The translations under genes and the position numbers were made by a program. Under the pieces are notes generated by a model, which had not been told where the DNA came from, did no database searches, and saw only the letters and a list, made by a program, of their open reading frames with translations. 64,000 nt of DNA from Metallyticus violacea (taxonomy: Eukaryota; Arthropoda; Insecta; Mantodea; Metallyticidae): contig CM060842.1 of assembly GCA_030762175.1 (NCBI GenBank), forward strand, positions 63,158,501-63,222,500, read 5' to 3'. Below are positions 11,073 through 21,040 of the stretch, piece by piece (positions within the stretch are counted from its first letter, which is position 1; each line of letters begins with the position of its first letter).

Positions 11073-13288
11073 GGGAGGCTAGAGGAAATGGCTAACAAAC
11101 TTAATGTCCCTAGAATTTTTCTTTGGGGCATGCGCAAGGTTCGCAGTTAAGACGCGAACTTGTTGATCAAACGCGACACAGCCCTGAAGTGTAGCCAGGA
11201 GTCCGACAGGCACTTCTGTAATTTGTCCCAACAGTACTTTTAGAATTAATTATTAGTATTATATCATGTTTTTCAAATGTTACTAACAACTGTGTTTTCT
11301 TTGATGTATGGCCTAAACGACGCATTAAAGGGCATAGGATCGTTAATAGATAAGTTTCTCCTTGTCAAATCTATCCATCCAAATTTATCACAGAAGTCCC
11401 AACCCATGCAGATAATAAACACCTCAAACGGTTCTACAGGGGAAAAAGTTCTAACGAATAAAATGTGATAATGAAACTACAGACTTTTTCTTTATATTCT
11501 TATGATTGGTTTAAATTTAAGTCATTCTTACACCGGATTGATTAGTGGTATGGAATAAACTACTCATCAAAATAAAATAATGCTAAATTAGCACAGAATC
11601 ACTACTTTTAACAGAAGTTCCAAAATTCCAACTCCACTTGTAGAACAGGAAAACCTCAGTAGCACTCAAAACATAGCAGGACGCTGTACAATTAACCATT
11701 AAAACCAGAGCTATCGTTCAAACAGTTTCCAGCGGTTCTCCGCATTACTTCTGAATTATTTATTAGTTTCCTCTCGTTCCATGCCATGTTTGGGGGAGTA
11801 CTTTGGAGTAATTTATAGAGTTTAAGGTTTGGTATCATTTCACCAACAGCCTATAGTTCGTGACCATAAATGTTTGCTATTTGGCTTCCATTGAAATGAG
11901 TAATTCTATAATTTATCTGCATTTTTTTGGCCGAGTGTCAAGGTATTTCGAGAAGGTGAGAGGACAGATGATATATTTGTATCACTGATCTTTCAAATCG
12001 CATCTAACTTCATTTTGATACTTTATTAATAATCAGATATGTTAATAATACTTTATTTTCGGGCACCAATTGAAGTATTGGTGAGCATTGTAATTCGGTT
12101 AATTGCTCAAAAGCAAATCTGCCAGCTGTTTATATCCCCTTATGAGGAGAATGTGTGGTGTTCGTTATTTATTAATAAAAACAGTTAGTACAAGCAACAC
12201 ATTCATGTCAAACATGTCTAAGTTTGTTCATAAGCAGTGTAAAGTTAAATAATGTACTATTTGAAAGTATTCAGTGAGTTCGACAGGTAATAAGGCGGTA
12301 TTGGTTATTAGTAATTAACTATGTATATAATATAATTGAAAAATAAAATGAACATGTAACTAAAATAATAACTAGATAAGCAGAAAAGGGATAAACCATT
12401 TAGAAATTCACAGATTTATTTCGAACAGCTCGTGTTCTTCTACGGCAAGAAGACAAGTCAAACAGTTATTGTTATTGTTATCTTAGATATACATATATGT
12501 ATATATAAAGATATATACACACAGAGTGAGCCTTCTCATCCTGCGGATTGAGAGTTATACATTTCAGGCGTTTTACAGACTACAGACTACCGTAAAAACT
12601 GTCCCTGCGTTTGACTGATTTCGGCCAATTTGACTGCATGTGCCTCCCGAAGTTCAAATACTGGCTCATGAAGGTATATCTTGTTTTGTTTTGTTTTCTG
12701 ACACGGAAGAGAGAAATAATGCTTATTCTGTGATATTTATTAATATAAAATTCATTATTATGTTAATTTCAGTTAACAAATTACTATACGAATCTGCTTT
12801 ATCGAACAAAATAAGAATATTATTTATTAATTTATTTATGTATTTACTTACCCTGGCAAGAGTTAAGGCCATGGTGTCTTTTCTTTCACTCTCCTATGTA
12901 AAATAAACAGCAAAAATACAGAATACAATATACATAGTTGTATACAATTCAGAAAAAAAAAATAAATTGAAGATATATTGCATGTAAATATTATATATTT
13001 TAATATAATTAGATAGATGGTGTCGGAATTTCACTTGCTTTTCATAATTTTTCTCGAGTACAAGGGGAAAAAACAAGAAGAGAAGAACTACAGTAGATAA
13101 TGATAATCTCCTCTGTCTGATGAATGCAGCCTGTCACTTTAGAGCACCTGCATTTCCGATCGACTCTACAGTGCAGTTTTGCGCAGTTATCAATCCTCAG
13201 GAAAAGACTTACCCGGTAAACATTCGTTTCAGGTTATATAAAGAAACGTAAAATACTCCAATGCAAATATTTCCGTTACTTCTTCCAT
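11073..13288. other. gene-free stretch with one dispersed repeat
   Basis: Apart from the short repeat at 12366-12455 (listed separately) and an AT-alternating patch at about 12489-12522, nothing was recognised. ORFs of 60-88 codons here show no motif. Confidence 0.5.
12366..12455 (+). repeat. dispersed repeat F, copy 1
   Basis: This segment aligns with 19763-19875 in the same orientation. Shared blocks are AATAACTA, AAGCAGAAAA, GGATAAA, CACAGATT, ATTTCGA, TTCT and GGCAAGAAGAC, in the same order with small gaps. It is probably part of an unrecognised interspersed element whose ends I cannot place. Confidence 0.5.
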
Positions 13289-13298
13289 TCCTAGCTGG
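13289..13298. repeat. target-site duplication, left copy (SINE A copy 2)
   Basis: TCCTAGCTGG, identical to 13584-13593. Confidence 0.88.
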
Positions 13299-13301
13299 CT
13301 G

Positions 13302-13583
13302 GTCGGTCCTGGTGGTGTAGTGGTAACTGTACTTGCTTCCTAAACCCAAGATCGCGGGTTGGATCCCGGATAGGATCGATGGGTTTCTTTCGAGCGTAAA
13401 AGTCCTAAGTATGGCTTCCTTCGGCAGGGAAATAAAGCCCGTGTCGTACATTTACGACATATAAAAGAACCTTAATCCTGGAAAAAGAGGCCTCTGAGCA
13501 AAATTTGTCGGCCGTTTCACATCCTGGTTTGAATGGGACGCTAATGACCAGAGATGTTAAAGAGCGTCCGTAAGTAAAAAAAA
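13302..13583 (+). mobile_element. tRNA-derived SINE, family A, copy 2, with perfect 10-bp target-site duplication
   Basis: The head CTGGTGGTGTAGTGGTAACT holds the A box. The B box region reads GGTTGGATCCC, with C changed to G against the perfect box of copy 1. The body matches copy 1 through the CCTAAGTATGGCTTCCTTCG block to AAAGAGCGTCCGTAAGTAAA and a run of A. TCCTAGCTGG occurs at 13289-13298 and again at 13584-13593, directly flanking the element, which is a clean retroposition signature. Unlike copy 1 it keeps the 3' block GACGCTAATGACCAGAGATG. Confidence 0.93.
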
Positions 13584-13593
13584 TCCTAGCTGG
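13584..13593. repeat. target-site duplication, right copy (SINE A copy 2)
   Basis: TCCTAGCTGG, identical to 13289-13298. Confidence 0.88.
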
Positions 13594-13725
13594 TTTTCCA
13601 ATAATTCTTAAATTACTCGTTCTATTTTCCTTCTTTCTTCCTTTCTGATACTATTCCTTTTCTTTCTTTACTTTACCTGGAAACTTTCGACCTTCTAAAC
13701 TTCGTTCTGTCTTGTGTCATGCGAG

Positions 13726-15078
13726 GGTAAGTCATAATTCATGGCAACTATTTTTTTTTCTGGCGAACAACAGACAACACTAAAAAAAACTTATGTGTTT
13801 GAAAATATATGACATTTACTGCCGAGTTGTGATACCAACTGAATGTAGCCGACCCTCGTAGGGAAGAAGCAAAACACGGGCAAATGGAAAACACTGGTTT
13901 ATTAATGGCAAGAGCAAACGTTACACACAACTACTTACTCAGTGTTGCGAATCCGTCACAGGACGGGTCTCCCAGGTAATCCACGGTGTTTAGTAGCCTT
14001 CGAAGTGGTCTCCAGGTACATCGAAGGTTCGTTGCCATTAATAGGAAAAATGCCGAATACCATCGGCTGCATGTGAGTTGCTAACGTAAGCCAACTCGCA
14101 TCGATATGCTGTCAAAAAGTCCTATTTGTTACCAAAACATTTCTTATGAAATGACTGCTTCACCTTGAGGATTAGATCGGGCCAATGTAGATGTAATAGA
14201 CACTATCGGCTGTCGCGTTATTGTGGAGAATAATGGCGTTGTTCAAAAGTTCTGGCTGTTTGGCGTGTACGGCTATACCAAAAATGACCTGTAATACTGG
14301 GCATTCACAGTGGTTCCCTCACGTACTGAATGACACACAAGCACACCTTGACTGTCATACATCATGACTTTTGTTAGTGAAGGAGTTTAGCGAAACTTGT
14401 GTTTGCGTAGTACAGGATGAGGCCATTCAGTGGACTGTCGCTTGAATTCTGGCTCATACACGCTTCAGCAATTGCAATATTTCTTCCTGAAATATGGCCA
14501 GATTGAAGCGGCATGTTTCATAGCGAGTCCACTCACTTAATGTAGCAACCACTTTGAACCCATTCCCCGCATGTTCACCTCCCGTAAAATGTGGCGCACT
14601 GTTTTGCCGGAATTCCTGTTTGCTTTTCCAATTTCACAAGTGTCCAGCGCCTATTATCGCACGAGACTGTTCTACCACCATCACCCGTATGGACACAGGA
14701 GCATGCTCACTGTGCGGCAGATCGGCAGTCGACATTCTGCCCTGTTTGAAGGCCTCTATCCATCTTGTTACTGTTCCATAGGGCAGCGCAAGCAAACCCA
14801 GTGCTACCCGTAGCTCTGTGCGGCATTCTCGTGAATTTCTGCCGTGGAGAAATGCTATTTTCACACACGCACGTTGTTCACTCTTCGTGACCTACATTCC
14901 TGACCACTGTCGCTCACCAACTGGTATTCGGAGCGTGCTGAGACACGCAGTTCTCTCACATATACCATTTGGTGGCTTCGTTCGAATACACTATCAATGG
15001 GCAATCGTACATCTTAGATTATTCGTGTTGCCCCTTTTTCGCGAGAAAAAAAAGTATTGCCATGCTTTATGACTTTCG
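13726..15078 (-). mobile_element. decayed mariner-like element with terminal inverted repeats
   Basis: About 1.35 kb. The left end (13726-13767) and the reverse complement of the right end (15038-15078) share AAGTCATAA, then CATGGCAA, a run of T, and TCT(G/C)GCGAA, so the inverted repeats are about 41 bp with scattered mismatches. Outermost bases and the TA duplication are not clear. Between the ends, the minus strand carries a transposase relic described separately. The size and termini fit a mariner-like element whose outer structure outlived its gene. Confidence 0.85.
13990..14897 (-). pseudogene. mariner-like transposase relic, all catalytic Asp lost
   Basis: Minus-strand reading from about 14897: the start codon is followed at once by a stop, then VTKSEQRACVKIAFLHGRNS and LPYGTVTRWIEAFKQGRMST give the first helix-turn-helix. 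TVRHILREVNMRGMGSKW gives the second. YEPEFKRQSTEW, DSQGVLVCHSVREGTTVNAQ and NNAIILHNNATADS give the DDE domain, and WQRTFDVPGDHFEGY gives the C terminus, with a stop at about 13990. The first Asp segment (usually DETW) is deleted before YEPE. The second Asp, normally in ILHDNA, is Asn (ILHNNA). The third-Asp block (SPDLAPCD-like) is unreadable. Several stops and frameshifts. The family shape is mariner; the subfamily is not assigned. Confidence 0.85.
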
Positions 15079-15082
15079 TGTG

Positions 15083-15217
15083 TTTTGTTAGTCCCATCTG
15101 ATTGATATGTTTTCCTATTTCTTGGATAGAAGAAAAGATATAAATTATTGCAATTATATATATAGTATATATAATATATAGATGTGTGTGTGTGTGCGTG
15201 AGTGCGTCTGAATTGCA
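15083..15217. repeat. AT/TG microsatellite spacer between two mariner elements
   Basis: The 139 bp between the two elements contain an AT-alternating run (about 15155-15180) followed by (TG)n at 15183-15196. TA-rich DNA is the known mariner target, which may explain why two elements sit side by side. Confidence 0.7.
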
Positions 15218-15249
15218 AGAGGTCTATTCAAAAAGTTTCGCGAATTTTG
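15218..15249. repeat. mariner terminal inverted repeat, left
   Basis: Begins AGAGGTCTATTCAAAAAG; pairs with the reverse complement of 16472-16503 at 28 of 32 positions. Confidence 0.93.
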
Positions 15250-15271
15250 TGTTTTTTCAAAAAGTATTTAT

Positions 15272-16297
15272 TTATTCATGAATATCTATTTTGTCCCCTT
15301 CATAGTAATCCCCACCAGGTATTATACACTTGTGCCAACGTTTTTTCCAATCCTCGAAGCACTTTAAAAAATCGTTTTTTGTGATCTTGTTCAGCTCCTG
15401 CTTCGTTGCCGTCTTTATCTCCTCAATCGTGGCGTACCGTCGTCCTTTCATGGGCCTCTTCAGTTTTGGGAACAAAAAAAAAAAGATACAGGGGGCCAGG
15501 TCTGGGGAGTACGGTGGCTGCGGCATCATAAGTGTGTTGTTTTTGCCCAAAAATTCGCGCACAAGCAACGATGTGTGAGCAGGGGTGTTATCCGGGCGTT
15601 TCTGGCGGATTGCTTCGCGCAAATTGGCATAGCTTGCAGGTAATATTCCTTAATGACCGTTCTACCCTGTGGCAAGAACTCATGATGGACCACGCCCCTG
15701 CAATCGAAGAAAACTGTAAACAAAACCTGCACATTCCACCGAACTTGGCGCGCTTTTTTCGGTCTTGGCTCGTGTGGCAGCATCCATTGGGATAATTGAG
15801 CTTTAGTTTCCACGTCATAACCATAAGCCCATGATTCGTCACCAGTTATGACCCTCTGGAGCAAATTTGGGTCGTCGCGGACAGTTCAACAGCTCCTTAG
15901 CAACGTTAATGCGATGGTGTTTTTGGTCGAAATTGAGCAACTTTGGTACGAATTTTGCGGCGACCCGTCTCATGCCCAAACCATTGGTAAAAATCGAATG
16001 ACACGAGCCAGTCGATATGTTTAGGTCCTCAGCAACTTCTCTAACGGTGATTCGACGATTGGCCAATATTATTTTCTTCACTTCTTCAATGTTTTCGTCT
16101 GTTGTTGACGAGCTCGGGCATCCAGGACGCTCTTCGTCGTTCACATCTTCTCGACCCTCTGAGAACATTTTGTACCACCGATAAACGTTGCTTTGTTCCA
16201 AGGTAGCTTCACCATATGCCACAGTCAACATTCGGAATGCATCCGCGCACTTAATTCTGTTTTTCACACAAAATTTGTTACAGATTCCTTGTTCCAT
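15272..16297 (-). pseudogene. mariner transposase (DD34D), frameshifted, third Asp lost
   Basis: The start is the ATG at 16297 (MEQGICNKFCVK), chosen over the ATG at 16342 because the family begins with a similar EQR-like segment. The first frame carries both helix-turn-helix parts (YRWYKMFSEGREDV; MRRVAAKFVPK). A 1-nt loss near 15884 shifts into VRDDPNLLQRVITGDESW, which holds the first catalytic Asp. A second shift near 15630 leads to LREAIRQKRPDNTPAHTS, where the family's residues between KRPD and DNAPAH are missing, so one Asp remains. 35 residues later, where the third Asp belongs (PDLAPCD), the codon is ATC (Ile, 15485-15487) followed by an expanded poly(T). The end is GGDYYEGDKIDIHE and a stop at 15272. 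About 341 codons in total, near normal for mariner. Confidence 0.95.
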
Positions 16298-16471
16298 ATT
16301 TTGGAATAGGCAAAAATCGAAGACGAGCCAAAACACGTCCAAGCAAAATAGCTGTCAACAATTAACTGACCATTCAAAATGGCCGAACTTGTTAACATAA
16401 GTGAGGGACATGAGTACCAACATAACGCCACAAAACAATCGAAAATCGAATATACGTAGCCCGCGGAAATT

Positions 16472-16503
16472 CAAAATTCGCGATACTTTTTGAAGAGATC
16501 TCG
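16472..16503. repeat. mariner terminal inverted repeat, right
   Basis: The reverse complement begins CGAGATCTCTTCAAAAAG; flanked outside by TA at 16504-16505. Confidence 0.93.
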
Positions 16504-17934
16504 TAAATGTGTTTGAACATTTGTTTTAAGAGACTGCTATTATACATCCTCATTAAGCGGCCGTAAAATCTAACTCTTCGTTTTCTGATCGTATCCGACT
16601 TCCTTTCACTTTTTTCATTCGTATAGAAATATTATTTTATATCGGTTTATTAAAATATGTCTTAACCGAAGTACAGAAGCACCAATGCAGCCGTTAGTAA
16701 ACTTTTACTAGTAGTTTGAAACACATTGAAAAACTTTTTGTAACCATTTAAAAAAGTGAACGTCATTAAAGTAGATATTGCTGTAGAACTGAATAAAATG
16801 ATTTGGTTCACTGCTGTTCGTTCTGAAAGCTTTTCTGGAAATGCCACAAGAGTGGTTAAATATTGGAGTACGTATAGAAACGCACCTGAGGATAAAATGA
16901 AAGTATTAATTTATTTTTCTCTTTGGTTGTCAAATCTGTGCTCATAAAATAATAGTGTTTACATTAAATGTTCATATACAAATTGTTTCTCTTATTGCTG
17001 TTCTGCATTAAATTTAACGACAGTGGTTCTGCATATTTTTCTCATCTCACACTGGAGACACGATGGTGAAACAATTTTTCATGAGAAGAACAGATTTCGC
17101 ATGGCGAATTAGTGGAAAAAATTTGAAGCTCGTCATGGTACAGAACACCAGCAAAGAGGAATGTTTGTCAGTCTGTAAAACGTAAAAAATCGCTTCGTGA
17201 CGAGAGGCGTTATTCTAAAATGTTGCTTCCTCTGCCTTATTGTTCTACCACAATCAATCACACTTCGCTGATCCAAAGATTCAACAAGGAGGGCCATGTT
17301 TCAACTACAAAGCAGAGCAGTACAAATGCTGACTGCCGTCATTGTTCGGGAAGATTAACGAATAACATTGATGTGAGTGTTTATTTATTAATTCGGTTTG
17401 GTAAGCTTTCCCTGATAATTTGTTGTAGATTTTATTAGTGATTTCTGTTCTATTTTACAGGCTGGTATTTATTTCTTTTATATGCTGTGGTGCAGATTTC
17501 CCATATTTGTACTTTCACCATTCTGCAGTCTGTCAGCTTAAATAGCGTAGAAACACAATTTCCTCAACGAATAGAAAGAGATGAGACCACCCTTTGTTCT
17601 TTTGATCGAATTTGGGTATAAATGATCTACACCAGCAGTCTGGGGAGAAATTTTCGCCCCCTGAGTGTTATGTGCAGTTGTTGGTGATAGTGTATCTTAA
17701 ACTCCTGAGAGAAACGCAAAAAGCAAGGACGAATTCCCTACCGTTGATCTTACTTCATGTACTGTGTCAGGTAGCGATGGTAAGAAAAGCACGTGCGTGC
17801 GTTACTATTTCAATGCCGGCGTTTGTACAGAGGAAATAAAACAAGCGCAACGACTGTGCTGCCAGTTACAGCGATAGTAAATGAATGACAGCGACGAGAA
17901 ATAAAGCGATACACCCTTACATGCTTTCGATTTA

Positions 17935-17973
17935 ACTATTAAATTCAGTTAATAGTTAACTGAATTTAGTAGT
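17935..17973. repeat. 39-nt near-perfect palindrome (hairpin)
   Basis: The 18-nt arms ACTATTAAATTCAGTTAA and TTAACTGAATTTAGTAGT pair at 17 of 18 positions around the loop TAG. It could form a cruciform, or be a residue of a palindromic transposon tip. No family recognised. Confidence 0.85.
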
Positions 17974-18423
17974 AACACTATCATGGCACTTTTGGGCATA
18001 TACACATCACTTTTCTGCAATAAATAGACCAGTAATTGGTCTAAAACTTTAAAGACAGTTAATGGTTTAAACATATCGATACAGAATAACCTAATAAAAA
18101 GCTAAGAAACATATGACTGAACCTGTCTTCAAGTAACATTACACATAATCAGCTCTTCAAGGCAAAGTAGGTTTAGAACAGAGTTGAAAAATATTAACGA
18201 TTTTCACTGAATGTGTGGCATCAAGCTGGCAACCACTTGTTGCACGAAATGACTGACCGTGAATGGATTCTGTGCTTTATGGAGATGATTCCGGTGTTGG
18301 TTTTTCAAATGGAAATTATTATCGCTGTTTTACGCATTGATTTGTTTATCAGCCTGGTGTGTACCTGCATCAAATAAGAGAGATGGTCTAACAATATTCG
18401 GTGTTGGCTTATCGATTTATGGT

Positions 18424-18446
18424 AAAAAAAAAAAAAAAAAAAAAAA
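18424..18446. repeat. poly(A) tract
   Basis: 23 consecutive A. No retroposon body was recognised immediately upstream, so it cannot be assigned as a LINE or SINE tail. Confidence 0.8.
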
Positions 18447-19762
18447 CATTAGTTTGCTAAACTTAAACTCTTTTCCTCCCTTAATAACCAATTTCATCTA
18501 GTTTCATACCTGTTTCTGTTGTGTTTTACAGGCTCAAATGTTTCCGTAACCTTTGAGTTGCATAGCAGAAAGTGTTTGTTCTCTTATACTATCCTTCCAG
18601 AAGTATTTAAATGATATTGTTTTATTCATTGTTAGGTTTGTATGAATATGTTTAAATGCACATTTGCGGCTTTCTGTTATCCGGGCTAAAACTCTTAAGC
18701 AATGTATTATTCCTATAAACGAAACCCTGTAGCCTTTTTAACATTTTGACATAATTCTGTATTTGTTTTTCTATAGTAGCCTGTAAGCTCTTGTAACTAT
18801 GGGCTTAATTTTATCCTAAATAAGAACATAAGCTTTTAAAACTACATTTTATGCCATTACCAGGGGTCAAGTTAAGTTTCTTGGAAATTCAACTTCCTCT
18901 TAAAGAATTTTCCAGTTTTTTTAATTATTTCATAATTTGACTTTAAAATGAACAAATATTTTTTTAAAAATATATTCCCATGCATTCTTCTAACTCTATT
19001 CTTTGCTGATATAACAAAGCATTTCAACTGCTTTTTCTGTGTTGCTTGAAAGAGAGAACATAAACATTTTTAGAAGTATCCTTTTATATAGTGGAACAAT
19101 TTGGGTTATTCTGAAAATTTTGTTGAATTTGTTAGAGCGATTAGAGTCGTAAAGATAGCCATAAACACAAAACTGAATAGACTGGATAACCTGTTATACA
19201 TTTTACTCGCCACCCAGTTTCAATAAATTTTCTTTGAAGTGCTAAAACGTTTTGCTGGTTTATTCATTTACTCCAGTCCTACAATATTATGGTCGCTATG
19301 GGCGAAGTAGACAATCTGTCCACAAGTGTATTGATGCAAACGATAGTCACTTTCAACATCTGCTGAAGCGACACATTTTTCTCAGATGAGACATTGCTGA
19401 TAGTGTGAGAGTTCGTCTTCTGTGCTGGATACAATTTACATACACGAATTTTCCTTGAGGTATAGGCCAATAGTAATTTTGTTTAGGAAAGTAAAACCAA
19501 TTCTGTTACTGGTACTTGTACCTGTAGCTTTCAATTCGCTAGAAAAACATACTTGTTCCATTTTAAAAAATATATAACTTTCAGTTGAAAACGATAATTT
19601 TGTAATTTTCTGGATTGTGCAAACCTTCCCATTCTGTAACCCCCTGACATAGGTACATTGCTGCCCAACTAGATTTTTCACATTTCGTTTCATTTTGAAA
19701 GTATATGAGGTCACAGCGTTAGGTGAGACACCGGTGTGTGTATTATGTAATGTAATTAACAT

Positions 19763-19875
19763 AATAACTAAAGAAGCAGAAAAAGGATAAAACACTTTGG
19801 TATACACAGATTATCTATCTCTCGCTATATTTCGATCTATACTTCTTGGGTTGTTCTAAGGCAAGAAGACTAGTT
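19763..19875 (+). repeat. dispersed repeat F, copy 2
   Basis: Aligns with 12366-12455 (AATAACTA...AAGCAGAAAAAGGATAAA and GGCAAGAAGAC at the two ends). It is longer by an insertion of about 20 bp in the middle. A 123-codon minus-strand ORF (19436-19807) runs partly through it and has no recognisable domain, so I do not call it a gene. Confidence 0.5.
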
Positions 19876-20634
19876 TCACATTTATTTGCGCGGCCACCCT
19901 TGACTTTCACAATTCACTTTTAATAAAACATTTCCAAACCTGTGTGTTAATATATCTTCCTGGCTTACTGTGTCTTTCGTCGCCTTAATTATTACTTGGT
20001 ATCAGTCAGTATACGAGCACTGGAATGAAAGTAGTGACTACACTGCAAACACGCTACTAATGAATACGTAAGCGCCTTGTTGTTCCCAGCACATCTAGAG
20101 GAAGGGCATTACTGTTGACAAACTCAGTGTCACTAATGCATTTTCCTTTAGGAGGAATAATACAAAGCTTTTTTAAAAGTGAGCAGTATATAACAATTAA
20201 AATTTAAGTGGCAAAGGGCAGGAAGGTGTGTATATGTCATGCGGGTTTGCAATAAACCTGCCGTGCCATGTCAGATGGTTGCTTATTGGGTGTCAAATTT
20301 TCGACAAGGGGATGCAGGTCGCTCTATCCTCGATGCGCAATACCTTGATTTATGTCATCACTACTGGTTGTGGATTGATGATGAATAGTGAGGGAGTTAG
20401 CCGCAAAAGTTCAAACACTTACTCCAATAGGGCATTGCTTCTCAGACATCAACAGAAAGTCGTAGTGACGGATATCTTATTTCTTCCATAAGGTTGCAGG
20501 GAAATGTAGAGATCAACAGCTTCTAGAATAAAAGATTTCTTCTTATGAATATGTTACTAGTACTTTCTTTCCAGTCATTTTGTGTCGTTTTGATTCATTA
20601 TATTTGAATTTTTTTCATTTATAATATTAATGTT
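19876..20634. other. no gene recognised
   Basis: An 87-codon plus-strand ORF (20228-20491) has a mixed composition but no domain I know. Nothing else was seen. Confidence 0.4.
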
Positions 20635-20970
20635 TCTAAACGGTTATTCCATCTTTTCTATTAGTAGAAAAGATCAAATGGGGAAACACACCGGAATGTA
20701 CCAGCATACCAGATGAAACTCTACCCTGCATGAAATGTTCAAAATGTCCTCTTGGTTACGTCTGGTTAAGTTGTAATTCTTAGGTCCACCGCCAGTGTTT
20801 TGTATTCCATTTGAACGAAAGAAGTGTCGATGGTAGCGGAGGAGATTTTGAACATTGCGTGTAAGAAAGAGTTTCACATGGTATGTTGGCACGTTCTGTT
20901 CCTGGGTATTTCCCCAATATTAATATACTATGAATTTCTAATATGGAAATAAAGCGTTTCCGGACCCATG
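20635..20970. mobile_element. fold-back made of two inverted transposon 3' ends
   Basis: The segment 20680-20763 and the reverse complement of 20829-20915 share, in order, GGGGAAA, ACC, a CATACCA-like block, TGAAACTCT, GCA(A)TGTTCAAAAT and CTCCT/CTCTT, roughly two-thirds to three-quarters identity by eye. Weaker similarity continues outward to a GGAATAA...CGTTT(C/A) motif near 20635-20665 and 20945-20965. The right arm reads GGDFEHCV and a stop on the plus strand, like the C terminus of DUF4817-type Tc1/mariner transposases. The left arm carries the mirrored copy on the minus strand. A possible single terminus follows at about 20995-21035. Confidence 0.6.
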
Positions 20971-20994
20971 TCCATATAACAACTTTCTTCTTCT

Positions 20995-21035
20995 AGGTGT
21001 GAAGAATGTGTCCTGAAAGTTTGGCTATAACTTAA
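20995..21035. repeat. possible transposon terminus next to the fold-back
   Basis: GTGAAGAATGTGTCCTGAAA followed by GTTTGGC resembles the tip of an insect Tc1/mariner-type element. No inverted partner was found upstream, so this is a weak call. Confidence 0.35.
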
Positions 21036-21040
21036 TTTTA

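Larger units (their letters stand above)
15218..16503 (-). mobile_element. mariner transposon, near-complete, inactive
   Basis: 1286 bp, the usual mariner size. The inverted termini are 15218-15249 and 16472-16503 and agree at 28 of 32 positions. The right flank is TA (16504-16505); the left flank is CA, read as a TA target duplication with one transition. The transposase gene lies on the minus strand between them and is broken by two frameshifts and a lost catalytic residue. The high terminal identity and long open segments make this the best preserved DNA transposon in the window. Confidence 0.95.
16504..19762. other. gene-free stretch with a hairpin and a poly(A) run
   Basis: No protein motif recognised, although 17030-17440 and 17560-17840 are less AT-rich and carry ORFs of 72-75 codons. 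A 39-nt hairpin (17935-17973) and a 23-nt poly(A) (18424-18446) are listed separately. Confidence 0.45.

Noticed and set aside
19436..19807. 123-codon minus-strand ORF as a gene
   Set aside because: Overlaps dispersed repeat F, shows no domain, and no splice signals or conserved start were evident.
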